This document shows, piece by piece, positions 30,790-40,800 of a DNA stretch of 64,000 nucleotides. Below the pieces are notes generated by a model. That model ran no database searches. It was given only the letters and a program-made list of their open reading frames with translations, and had not been told where the DNA came from. Each line of letters opens with the position of its first letter. The first letter of the stretch is position 1. The stretch is taken from positions 8,611 to 72,610 of the forward strand of contig DASCMO010000007.1 in assembly GCA_036010965.1 (NCBI GenBank), in the 5' to 3' direction. This DNA is from GCA-2686265 sp036010965. GTDB lineage: Bacteria > Planctomycetota > UBA1135 > GCA-002686595. Made by a program: the position numbers and the translations under genes.

Positions 30790-30968
30790 GCTGGGTCCGT
30801 TCTGCAGTTTCTCTCTGAAAATCCGGGGACGGGGCAGGCGTGGCCTCTCCAGACCTGCCCGATACGAGGACATCTCAACCATAACCCCTTTCCAAGGTTC
30901 CGGCCCCTCGCCCAGTGGGCCACCGGAAAATCGAGGCCCTGCCTCCCACCCCAGGCCCCGAGCAGAGC

Positions 30969-32537
30969 TCACTCGATGTAGCCCAGGCTCCGCAGTCGCT
31001 GGAGCAGGATCTCCTGATCTTCCTCGTCGAGATCCCCCTGGACCTCCCCAGAAGCACCTCTATCGGGCGCCTGGGTCGCGCCACCGATCAGGGGCGGATC
31101 ACTGGCGAGGTGAGCCTCCTCGAAGAACTCCGCCGGAAAGGCCCCCTCGTATTCGACCGGGATCGGGAGGCCGACGCTGTGGAGCAACAGCGGCGCCACG
31201 TCGAGGATGTCCCGACGCTCCTCCTCGTGCCCTTGCCGGATGCCCTCGCCTGCGGCCAGCAAGACGCCGTCGGGATGGTGCGTGCCCCAGGGCTCGCTGC
31301 GGGGAACGACGGTCTCCCTGCCGTTGAGGACCGAGATGTGCCCGTAATCTCGCAGGGTCAAGGTCAGGTCCGCCGCGTGGTGCATGTAGGGGCCGGCGAA
31401 CCACTCTTCGCGCCTCTTCACCTCGATCACGACCTGACCGCCGTCGGGGCCCTGGAAGGTCTCCAGCCGTCGGACGAGATCCTCCTGGAACGCCGCATAC
31501 TCATCGTCGGGGACGTTGATGAAGATCCCGTTGCTGCTCGGGGTCAGGGCGAAGGCCTTGGTGCGCTCCAGATCCAGCTGCCCGAGGTAGTCCTTGAGGT
31601 GATCGACGTAGATCGCCTCCTTCGTGTCCACCTCCTGCTCTTCCCTCCAGAAGAGCAGTCCCTGTTCGTGGAGCCACTTGTTCACGTAGACGATCTCCGT
31701 GCTGTCGGTGAAGCCGTGGTCCGAGGCGATGAAGACGCGCGCATCGTCCCCCAGGAGCTCGATCATGCGTCCGAGGTACTCGTCCACCTTGCGAAAGTAG
31801 ACGCGACAACGCTCGATGACCTCGGCCTCCCAGGGGCTCGGATCCCTGGGAGCCGTGGAGGGATCCAGAAAGCGGTAGGCCAGGTGCTGGACCTTGTCGA
31901 CACCGTCGAACACGACGATCGTCAGGTCGCTGGGGTCCTCGATCATCAGGTGCTCGAGGGTCTTGAACCAGGCCTCTTCGCGGGCGATGTGCTGATCGAT
32001 CCAGGGGATCCAGCGCTCCTCGGGCATCCTGGAGAGGGCCTGCTTCTCCACATCCAGTTCGAGGCCGAGGCGCGAGACATCGATCGTCCCCAGCTCCTTG
32101 AGGGCGGGGATCAGCTCCGGCGGCCAGCTGGACCGGCGCAGGTAGCGCGACGGGACGAAGCCCGGGATCGACTGACCGTTGAGCTCCTGGGGAGGCGCGG
32201 TGCCGAAGTAGTTGAGGACCGTGACGCGCTTGCCCTGCCGCGAGGCGTACTTCCAGAGCGTCTCGCAGTGGTTGTCCTTGGAGGTGTTGAAGTGCGCGTA
32301 GGCCCGACCGTCCGCCAGGTCGATACGCACGAAGTCGTTCAGGCCGTGGTTCCCCATGCTCCTGCCCGTGGCCAGGGAGGTCCAGGCCTGGGGCGTGATC
32401 GGCAAGGGGGTGGAACGCAGCCGGCTGCGCGTTCCGTGCCGGTAGAAGTTCTCCAGGTTGGGCATCTCACCCTCGGCCACGAGGTGATCGAGGACGGTGA
32501 AGGTGGCACCGTCCAGCCCGAGCAGGAGAGTCCTCAT
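30969..32537 (-). CDS. Alkaline-phosphatase-superfamily phosphodiesterase-like enzyme
   Basis: The 522-residue cytoplasmic-looking protein (no signal peptide) is of the type I phosphodiesterase/nucleotide pyrophosphatase kind. First metal ligand: LGLDGAT. Likely nucleophile Thr: PITPQAWTSLATGRSMGNHG. Second metal set: ASDHGFTDS and a later His in GTHHPDGVLL. The end LLQRLRSLGYIE is common in planctomycete and cyanobacterial members. It hydrolyses or transfers a phospho- or sulfo-ester; the substrate is unknown. It lies 23 bases after the ACP gene and apparently ends the megasynthase operon, so a role in modifying or releasing the lipid product, or adding its head group, is a reasonable inference. 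Confidence 0.85.
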   Translation of the reverse strand: MRTLLLGLDGATFTVLDHLVAEGEMPNLENFYRHGTRSRLRSTPLPITPQAWTSLATGRSMGNHGLNDFVRIDLADGRAYAHFNTSKDNHCETLWKYASRQGKRVTVLNYFGTAPPQELNGQSIPGFVPSRYLRRSSWPPELIPALKELGTIDVSRLGLELDVEKQALSRMPEERWIPWIDQHIAREEAWFKTLEHLMIEDPSDLTIVVFDGVDKVQHLAYRFLDPSTAPRDPSPWEAEVIERCRVYFRKVDEYLGRMIELLGDDARVFIASDHGFTDSTEIVYVNKWLHEQGLLFWREEQEVDTKEAIYVDHLKDYLGQLDLERTKAFALTPSSNGIFINVPDDEYAAFQEDLVRRLETFQGPDGGQVVIEVKRREEWFAGPYMHHAADLTLTLRDYGHISVLNGRETVVPRSEPWGTHHPDGVLLAAGEGIRQGHEEERRDILDVAPLLLHSVGLPIPVEYEGAFPAEFFEEAHLASDPPLIGGATQAPDRGASGEVQGDLDEEDQEILLQRLRSLGYIE

Positions 32538-32560
32538 GGCATAAATCGCCGGGCCCGCGC

Positions 32561-32860
32561 TCAGCCCTTCGCGGCGCCCACGTGTCGGCTCAGAAAGGCC
32601 GCGATCTGCCCAACGGTGAGGTCCTCGATGTAGCGGCCGTCCACCATCAGCATCTCGGCGAACGGGATGTCCGCACGGTCATAGCGCGCTTCGAGCGCGG
32701 TCACGAGGTGCACGACGTCGATCGACTCGAAATCGAGCTCGTGCACGATGGAGGTCGCGGCGGTCATCTCGCCTCCAAAGCCCGAGTCCCAGTCCTCGGT
32801 CAACTCCGTCAGGACCGCGATGGTGTCCTGCTCTAACTGTGAAAGTGCGGCGTCGGTCAT
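32561..32860 (-). CDS. Acyl carrier protein, stand-alone
   Basis: A 99-residue acidic four-helix carrier protein. The phosphopantetheine Ser is at about position 46 in ELDFESIDVVHL, a variant of the DSL motif with Glu-Ser-Ile. The ESIDVVHLVTALEARYD helix is typical of discrete ACPs in polyketide and secondary-lipid clusters rather than of AcpP. It lies 12 bases after the second megasynthase and 23 bases before the phosphodiesterase gene, so it probably carries the starter or the finished chain for one of them. The phosphopantetheinyl transferase domain fused to the previous protein is a candidate activating enzyme. Confidence 0.88.
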   Translation of the reverse strand: MTDAALSQLEQDTIAVLTELTEDWDSGFGGEMTAATSIVHELDFESIDVVHLVTALEARYDRADIPFAEMLMVDGRYIEDLTVGQIAAFLSRHVGAAKG

Positions 32861-32872
32861 GGTTGGATGCGT

Positions 32873-35800
32873 TCAATCAGGGAGAAGACAAAGGGCGAGA
32901 CAGTGGCCTCGGTGGACAGCCGTCGTCACCTGCAGCGCGCCGTCTTCGGTCCCCGCCGCATGGCGGGGAAAGGCCTCGGCCAGGGGACCCTCGAGTACGG
33001 CCGTCAGTCGACAACGCATGCCTTCGGCGCGATGACTTTGAAATCTAACGGAGCGCGCCCCGCCCGGCAACCCGCGGCCGAGGGCCTTGCCGACGGCCTC
33101 CTTCGCCGCCCAGAGGGCCGCGGGACCTCCGGGGACGGCGTCAAAGAGCGCTCGCTCCTCGGGATGGAAGGAGTCCTCGATGACGAGCGGGTCCAGGTCC
33201 TGCGCCGGCTCGGCGTCGATGCCCACGCACCCGCGCGCCGCAGCGGCCACGGCGTAGAAGACCTTGTGGGCCAGACTGATCGCGCAGGCTTCACGGCCAC
33301 CCACGACCGCACGCGGCGCACCGGACTCGGTGCTCTCGATGCCCACGTCGGCCATGCACAGACGAAGCCCCTCCCGCAGGCGCACCGCATCCTTGGCGGC
33401 GATGCGCCCCAGCACCCAGCCGGCCACCGCCACCGGCGGCAGGGCCGAGCGCTCAAAGACCTCACGCTCGGCACGGTCGAGGACCATGCGCGCCAGGACG
33501 CGGATCCAGAGATGATTGACGAGGATGCGCTCTCCGACCCGATCGACCTCGCAGACGGTGCAGTCCTCGATGCCCTCAACGTCCCCGAAGACGGCCGTGA
33601 TGTCCCGCGTGCAGGTCACCTGAAGGGGATCGATGCGGTAGAGGTACGGCCCGAGGGGAAACTCCACCAGCTCCTCGACGCGGTCGGCGTATCGCAGGAC
33701 CACCCTGCCGTCCTCCGCCAGCATCTCGACCGAGGAACGCAGGGTCGTCTCACCCTGAGTGTGGCGCACGACCGCTTGCAGGGACTCCCCCGCCGGACGG
33801 CACGGAACGAACTCCAGCCTCCCGGTGGTATTCGGAAAGGCCAGAGAGATGGTCTCGTCCGCCGGCTGCATGCTGCCGTTGGCCGTGCCGGGGATCTGAG
33901 AGGCCGTGTCGACCAGGACGACGGGCAGCACCAACCCGGAGGCGTCCGCGCTGCGGAACAGCACCCCCGGGTCCGGCACGCGCACCCTGGCCTGGATTCC
34001 GGAAGGCCCCCAGCGATCGATGCCCTCGACTCCCTGGAAGGCGGGGCCGTGGTAGAGAACCTTGTAGGTGTCCTCGTCGCCCCAGGGCGGCGGCGGTTCA
34101 TCGATCTCCCCTAGAGTCGGCGGCCCCAGGTCCACGACGCCCTCGCCCAGCTCGACGACGGCGCGTGCCACCTCGCCGCTCATCCCCTCGCGGTCCGCCT
34201 CAAAGAGCGCGACCGTCACGCGCGTCTCGTCCTCAAGCTCGGCGACCATGCGCACCCGGCGCGTGGAAGTCTCGAAGGGCAACCACTTGAAGGTCTCGAT
34301 GTCCGCCATGGCCCGCACCTCCAGGTGCGGCACGAGGGCCGCCGCGGCCTCGGCCATCAGCTCGAGAGTCATCGCCAGGGGCATGATCGGCAAGGCCCCG
34401 AGGGCGGGGTCGCTCGAGGACAGGCCGCGCCCGAAGAAGGTGTGGTCGGCCAGGAAAAGGTGCTCGTCGATGTCCAGCTGACACTCGGCGACCAATCGTC
34501 GCCCGGGCACGTGTTCGAGGATCTGCTGCAGGAAGGGCAGGGGGCTCAGGCGAGGAGGTACGGCTGCGGGCGCGGAGCCGGCGACTATCGGGGCTGCAGG
34601 TTCGAGAGGAGGCTCCGGCCGTGGCGTCACCGCCGTGGATGCCACGGGGCTCGCAGCGGAACTCGCAACGAGCGCGGCCGCCAGTCCGTCCTCGCCGGCT
34701 GTCGCGAGCGCGCCGCCCTCACCTGATGACCTCGTGTTCTGGGCCGCCATCACCTGCCGCTGAGCCTCCAGGAAGGCCTGCATGGTGCGCTGAAAGTCCT
34801 CGATGGCCTGGAGACGGGACGCTGCGGAGAGGGCCGACGCGGCCGGCTGCGGGGCCTGAGGTCTTGCGGCAGGCGCGACCTGCGCGGGGGCCCCGGCCAC
34901 TTTCGGCGATGGTGCGGCCGACGGCGCCGTGAACTCCCCCCCCGTGGCCGGGGAGTGGCCGAATGCCGCGCGCAGCTCGTCGATGGCCTCATCGCCGACC
35001 TCCATCACGGGGAACGCCAGGGAGAGAGGCGGGTCCGGGTGGGGCGGCGCCGGCGGCTCCTCGGCCAGGTCCAGGAAGCGCGGGCCGCGACGGGCAGTCA
35101 GTGCGCCGAGGTCCACCTCCACACCATGAGCCGCCAGCATGCCGATCGCATTGCAGAGCTGCTGGGTGCTCTCCTTGCGGTGCAGGTCCATCGGCACGAC
35201 CGCATGCGGTCGATCCTCCAGGGTGTCGGCGATGAAGGCCGACAGGTTGCCCCTCGGCCCGACCTCCACGAAGATGCGCACTCCCGCTTCGTACATGGCT
35301 TCCACCGTCTCGCGGAAGCGCACGGGCGACCACCACTGGCGCACCGCCAGTTCCTTCACGCGTTCCGGATCCTCGGGGTAGGGCCCGGCCGTGGCACAGG
35401 ACCACAGCTCGATCTTCGGCGTGTGCATCTGGAAGGTCCCGTAGAAGCGCTCGATGATCTCGCTCGCGGGCCGAAAGGCCTCGGTGTGGTAGCTGCGACT
35501 CCAGCGCAGGCGCTCGCACAGACCGCCCTTTCCACTCAGGGCCTGGTGCGCACCCTGGATGTCCGCCTCCGAACCGGCGAGGACCACCTGCCGCGGGCAG
35601 TTATCCATGGCCACGACCAGCCGGCCATCGAATTGCTCAAGGACCTGCCGCAGCACCTCGGGTTTCGCCCCGCCCACCGAGAGCAGACCGCCCGTGGGCA
35701 CCAGGTCCGAGCGCTCCAGCTCGCGCGCGCTGCGAGCCCCGGCCACGATCGAGCGGATACCCTCCTCATCGCTCCTGACCTCATAGGCGCCGGCCGCCAG

Positions 35801-37867
35801 CAAGGCGCCGAACTCCCCGCTCGAATGGCCGACGATGGCGTCGGGGTGGACCCCCAGGGTCGCGAGCAGGTCGAGCAGGCCACGCCCGGCGGCGGTCACC
35901 GAGGCCACGGCGGATTCCAGCCCGTAGAGGGTCTCCTCGGCCCACTCGACACCGGCAGGCTGGGGAAAGAGCACGTGCCCGAAGGGGCGGTCGCCCTCGG
36001 CCAGGGCTGCCGCGGTCAGGTCGAACTGGCGGCGGATCTCGGGGAAGTGACGGCACAGACCGTCCAGCATGTTGACGTACTGCGCGCCCTCCCCGGGAAA
36101 GACGAACGCCACCCGTCCCGTTCGCCCCAGGGGATGATCGAACCAGGCGATGCCGTGGCGGCGGTCCACGATGCGCTCGCGCTCGGGGTCCTCGAGCAGC
36201 TTGGCGGCGTGGCGCAGCTTCTTCACGAGGTCTTCGCGCGACCTGGCGACGACAGCCAGGCGCGACGCGCCGTGGTCCCGGGCACAGGTCGCGGCGATAT
36301 CCAAAAGGCGCACCGAGGCCGCTGCCTCAACCCAGCGCGCGAGGGAGTACAGCCGGTCCTGGAGAGCTTCGCGGTTGGGGGCGGAGATCACGACCAGTTC
36401 CGTCGGCCACTCGCACTCCAGGCGGGTCGGCTCGGGCTCATCGCCTCCCGTGTACTCTTCGAGGATCGCGTGCGCGTTGATGCCGCCGAAACCGAAAGCG
36501 TTGATCCCCGCGCGCCGTGGAATAGACCTATCGCCGTGGATCCAGGGGCGCGCCTCATTGATCAGGTAGGCCCGCGTGCGCTGCCAGCCCAGGTCGGGGT
36601 TGCGCTGTTCGGCGTGCAGGGTGGGCGGAAGCACCCGGTGGTAGAGGGCCAGGGCGGTCTTGATCATCGACGCGGCCCCAGAGGCCGGGATGAGGTGGCC
36701 GATCATCGACTTCACGCTGCCGATGCCGAAGGGCGCGCGCGTGCCGTCCCCGGTCAGGCAGGCCTCAAGGGACTCGAACTCGGTCGCGTCTCCGAGGGGG
36801 ATGCCCGTCCCATGGGCCTCGATCAGGCCCACGGTCATGGGCGAGATGCCCGAGCGCTCGTAGGCCCGCCGGATGGAGAGCTGCTGTCCCTCCGAGAGGG
36901 GCGCGAGCAGGCCGGCACCTTTGCCGTCCGAGGACACGCCGATGTCCTTCAACACGGCGTAGATCCGGTTCCCGTCGCGCTCCGCGTCGCTCACGCGCTT
37001 GATCACCAGCATCCCGCACCCCTGGCCCAGGACGGTCCCGGCGGCCTGCGCCGAAAAGGGCGCGATGCGCCCCTCGGCGCTCAGGGCCTTCAGGTGGCAG
37101 AAGAGGACGTGGACCTGGGCCGGAGTCGACACCTGGGATCCGCCGACGAGCACCGCGTCGCAGGTCCCCGAGCGCAGCTCCCGCATCCCGTGCTCCATGG
37201 CGAGCAGGGCCGAGGAACAAGCTGCGTCGATGGTGTACGCCGGGCCGTTCAGGTCCAGGCGGTTCGCGATCCGGCCCACCAGGGCGCTGTGCACGAGGCC
37301 GGGGACGGCCTCGGCGTTGCCGGCCGGGAGGTTACGTTTCAACTCGCTGCGCAGGGCAGCCAGGTCCTCCTCGGAGCGGTCGGGCTCGAGGCGCCTCAGC
37401 ACACCGATCACCTGATCGACGGCAAAGGTGCGCTGAAAGACCGAGACCCAGCCCCGATTCACGAACAACCCGCGCCCGATGATGACGCCCGTTCGTGATC
37501 GCTCGATGGGCAACTCCGGCGCACCTGCGTCAGCGAAGGCCTCGAAGGCGCAGCGCAGGGCGAGGTAGTGGTCCGGCTCGGCGCCATCCACGCTGCGCGG
37601 GACCACGCCGTAGCGCGTCGGGTCGAATCGGCACAGGTCGCCCAGGAATCCGCCCTTCTGCGTGTAGGACCGGTCCGGGTCCTTCCCCTCGGGGTCGAAG
37701 AACAGCTCGGGCTGCCAGTCCGGCGGTGCATCGCTGATGCAATCGACCTTGTGGACTATGTTGTGCCAGTAACGGCTGACCGTGTCGGCGCCCGGGAAGA
37801 GGCACGACATCCCGACGATGGCGATGTCCTCCCGGGCATCACCTCCCCCGCGCGAGGAATGCCGCAT
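32873..37867 (-). CDS. Pfa-like megasynthase 2: KS-AT-DH-PPTase
   Basis: A 1664-residue type I synthase. Domain order: ketosynthase (residues about 9-470; Cys about 216 in DAACSSALLA, EAHGTG, GHLIPASG, all active residues present), acyltransferase (about 580-915; FPGEGAQ, GHSSGE), a Pro/Ala linker with the motif FQRTMQAFLEAQRQVM (about 1037), a hotdog dehydratase (about 1120-1460; DHTFFGRGLSS..., LPIMPLAM), and a C-terminal phosphopantetheinyl transferase (about 1480-1664; GCVGIDAE, WAAKEAVGKALGRG). No ACP is in this protein. It resembles Pfa/enediyne-type iterative synthases. ATG 37867 overlaps the stop of the first megasynthase by one base (TGATG), so the two are made in a coupled way. Confidence 0.92.
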   Translation of the reverse strand: MRHSSRGGGDAREDIAIVGMSCLFPGADTVSRYWHNIVHKVDCISDAPPDWQPELFFDPEGKDPDRSYTQKGGFLGDLCRFDPTRYGVVPRSVDGAEPDHYLALRCAFEAFADAGAPELPIERSRTGVIIGRGLFVNRGWVSVFQRTFAVDQVIGVLRRLEPDRSEEDLAALRSELKRNLPAGNAEAVPGLVHSALVGRIANRLDLNGPAYTIDAACSSALLAMEHGMRELRSGTCDAVLVGGSQVSTPAQVHVLFCHLKALSAEGRIAPFSAQAAGTVLGQGCGMLVIKRVSDAERDGNRIYAVLKDIGVSSDGKGAGLLAPLSEGQQLSIRRAYERSGISPMTVGLIEAHGTGIPLGDATEFESLEACLTGDGTRAPFGIGSVKSMIGHLIPASGAASMIKTALALYHRVLPPTLHAEQRNPDLGWQRTRAYLINEARPWIHGDRSIPRRAGINAFGFGGINAHAILEEYTGGDEPEPTRLECEWPTELVVISAPNREALQDRLYSLARWVEAAASVRLLDIAATCARDHGASRLAVVARSREDLVKKLRHAAKLLEDPERERIVDRRHGIAWFDHPLGRTGRVAFVFPGEGAQYVNMLDGLCRHFPEIRRQFDLTAAALAEGDRPFGHVLFPQPAGVEWAEETLYGLESAVASVTAAGRGLLDLLATLGVHPDAIVGHSSGEFGALLAAGAYEVRSDEEGIRSIVAGARSARELERSDLVPTGGLLSVGGAKPEVLRQVLEQFDGRLVVAMDNCPRQVVLAGSEADIQGAHQALSGKGGLCERLRWSRSYHTEAFRPASEIIERFYGTFQMHTPKIELWSCATAGPYPEDPERVKELAVRQWWSPVRFRETVEAMYEAGVRIFVEVGPRGNLSAFIADTLEDRPHAVVPMDLHRKESTQQLCNAIGMLAAHGVEVDLGALTARRGPRFLDLAEEPPAPPHPDPPLSLAFPVMEVGDEAIDELRAAFGHSPATGGEFTAPSAAPSPKVAGAPAQVAPAARPQAPQPAASALSAASRLQAIEDFQRTMQAFLEAQRQVMAAQNTRSSGEGGALATAGEDGLAAALVASSAASPVASTAVTPRPEPPLEPAAPIVAGSAPAAVPPRLSPLPFLQQILEHVPGRRLVAECQLDIDEHLFLADHTFFGRGLSSSDPALGALPIMPLAMTLELMAEAAAALVPHLEVRAMADIETFKWLPFETSTRRVRMVAELEDETRVTVALFEADREGMSGEVARAVVELGEGVVDLGPPTLGEIDEPPPPWGDEDTYKVLYHGPAFQGVEGIDRWGPSGIQARVRVPDPGVLFRSADASGLVLPVVLVDTASQIPGTANGSMQPADETISLAFPNTTGRLEFVPCRPAGESLQAVVRHTQGETTLRSSVEMLAEDGRVVLRYADRVEELVEFPLGPYLYRIDPLQVTCTRDITAVFGDVEGIEDCTVCEVDRVGERILVNHLWIRVLARMVLDRAEREVFERSALPPVAVAGWVLGRIAAKDAVRLREGLRLCMADVGIESTESGAPRAVVGGREACAISLAHKVFYAVAAAARGCVGIDAEPAQDLDPLVIEDSFHPEERALFDAVPGGPAALWAAKEAVGKALGRGLPGGARSVRFQSHRAEGMRCRLTAVLEGPLAEAFPRHAAGTEDGALQVTTAVHRGHCLALCLLPD

Positions 37868-40800
37868 CAACCTCGGTCTCCGCCCACGCGGTTCAGTTCG
37901 GCGCTGCTCGATCCCTCCAGGCCAAGCATGCGTGCCACGACCTGCCCCTCGCGTAGGAACCAGACATCCGCCTTGAAGGTGTGGGCGTCGGCCTCGACCA
38001 GGGTGCGCACGACGACCTCGATCTCCCCTCCACCGCCGAGGTCTCCGAAGATCTCGAACTCCGCGACGTGGTTGGGCAGGGCGGTGGTGTCGTGGGTGGC
38101 GCGCGACCAGAGGATCGCCAGCTGGGGCGCCGTGTCCAGGACCACAGGATCGATCAGCCAGCCCTCGGCGCCGGCGACGTCCATGCACTCGCCCGGGCGT
38201 GAGGCGCGCACCATGGCACGAATGCCCTCCTCGCCGTAGCCCGTCAAGGCCTCGATCGCCTGGAACAGAGGGCCGTGGAACAGCCAGCGATCGTAGGCCT
38301 GGGCTGCAGAGAGAGGAAATTCACCCGCGGGCGGGGCCTCGGGCGCCTCGCTCAGGCGGCCGTTGCGCTCGGCAGCCAGGGTCACCTGCCCCTGGTACAG
38401 GGCGCGCGCAGGCAAGTTCGGATCGAGGATACGCACCTGGCAGGTATCGAGCCCGTCAGCGGGCTCGCTCGCATCGATGCGCAGGCGCAGGCGCCGCAGG
38501 CCATCCTCCAGGACGATGCCATTGAACTGACGCACTCCACCGAGACGGATCACATGCTGATCGGGCCGCGCTGCGGCTGCCGCTTCCGCCATCAGGGCCA
38601 GAGCGACGGTGAAGGGCACGACGGTCTTGCCGTCGATGCGGTGATCGGCGAGGTAGGCGTGACGCTCGAGGTCGAGATCCACTTCCACCTCCTGGCCGCC
38701 GTCCGCCGTCTGCACGATGCTCTGACCCGCGAGGAGCGGAAGGGACGAGGGCAGGGATCGCCCTTCGGCGCGCGTCCAGGGACCCTCTCCGACCAGCACG
38801 CGCACCTCCGTCTCGCCGGCATCGAAGGCCTCCAGCCAGGCGGCTCGTCGCCCGGCGGGCACGCTCACCATACCGACGCCCCGTGTGTCGAACTGGCGCG
38901 CCACCTCGGGCGTCACCATCCCCGCTCCGCGCCAGGGTCCCCAGTTCAGGGCGACGACCTTGGCGGGCCAGACATCCTGGAGGCGACGCGCCACGCGATT
39001 CAGGGTCTCGTTGGCGGCAGCATAGTCGGCCTGGCCGGGGTTGCCGAAGAAGCCCGCCACCGACGAGAAGAGCATGAACAGCTTCAGGCGGGCGGGATCG
39101 AGCACGCGCGTGAAGGTCAGGATCGGATCCAGCTTGGTCCCCACCACGCGCTCGAAGGACTCGGCGGTCTTGTCGACGATGTGCTTGTCCTCGATGACGC
39201 CCGCTCCGTGGATGACGGCGGTCACCGGCCCATGCTCGCGCTCGACCTGCTCGACGACCGCGGTCAGGGCCGCGTCGTCCCGCACATCGCAGGAATGGTA
39301 GACCCCCGTGGCGCCGGCCTCGCGGACGGCCTGCAGGGTGGAACGGATCTCCCGCCGCCCGATCAATTGACGCAGGCGCGCCTCCACAGCACGGGGCGTG
39401 ACGGCCTCACCCCCAGCGCGGGCGAGCCGCACGAGCGCTTGGCGCAGGGCGTTCGGATCATCGATCTCGGCCGTCTCCGGCCCCTCTTCCCCGTCGGGCA
39501 GGGGCGAGCGCCCCAGCATGATCAGGGTCGGCTGAAAACCCCGCGCCAGCTCGACGGCGATCTCGGCCGTGATGCCGCGTGCGCCGCCAGTCATGAGGAC
39601 CACGCTGGAAGAATCGAGGCAGGCGCTCTCCGGGCGCGCGACGGCGTCATCCAGATCGCTCCGTACGGCCTCCACCCTCAGACGGCGGCCGTCACGATAG
39701 CCGACCTCCAGGGGACCCTCGGCGCGCCACTCGTCCGCCAGAAGGTCCGCGGTCCCCTCGTCGGGCTCGCTCTCGAGGTCCACGGCGCGGAAGCACGAGG
39801 CGGTCCATTCCTTGGCCGCACACTTGAGCATGCCCACCAACCCCGCACGCCAGGGCTGGGTCGCCTCGCCCTCGCCCCCGAAATCGCCCCCACCGCTGGT
39901 CAGACAGGTGAAGGTGGCGCCAGTTTCCAGCTCCGCTGCGAGGGCCTGCATCAGGTGCAGGGCGCTCAGAACCTCTTCTTCGTGGTAGCGCCGCCAGTCG
40001 GCGGCCGCGATACCCGGGTACGCGGGAACGGATTGCAATCCCTGCAAGTGGACGGCAGCCGCGATCACGCCGTGTTCGTTCCGCACGCGCTCGATGGCGT
40101 GCTCGGCCGCCTCGCGCGAGCGCAGGTCACTCGCCCCGAGGATCGCGACGGTCAGGCCGCGTTCGCGCAACTCCTCGGCCAGGGATCCCACGCGAGCTCG
40201 GCCGTTGTCGGTCAGCAGGACCACCCCGCCGGGCAGGGAGTCGACGCCGTTCGCGGGCAAGGGCGCCTCACGGACGCGCACCACACAGCGCGGAGAGGTC
40301 TCCGCGCCCTTGATCGCCAGCATTCCTTGCGACGCCGCCGGTTCCGAAGCGCCTGCCACATCTCCCGCGACCGGGTCGGAGACGGGTGTCTGCGAGGACG
40401 GGTCCGGGTCCGGCTCACCACCCTCCACGAGAGCCCGCACGCCGGCGAGGATCTCCGCCATCGTGCGCGCGGCGGTCATGCGTTCCATGAACCAGGCCGG
40501 CGGCTCCTCGCCATCCGCCAGTACGACGCGCCGGAAAGCCGCGATGATCTCGACGCGCTTGATCGAGTCGATCCCCAGGTCTCCCTCGAGGTCCGCCTCA
40601 AACGACAACATGTCCGCCGGGTAGCCCGTGCGCTCCGCGACCACTTCCAGCAGGGACCCGCCCAGGTCCACGATCGGGGTCTCCGCGACGGCCGTCGCAA
40701 CGGCGGGTGCGACAGCGGGCGCACTCTCATCCCCCAGCAGTTTGCCCACGCCGGCGACGATCTCCGCCATCGTGCGCGCGGCGGTCATGCGCTCCATGAA

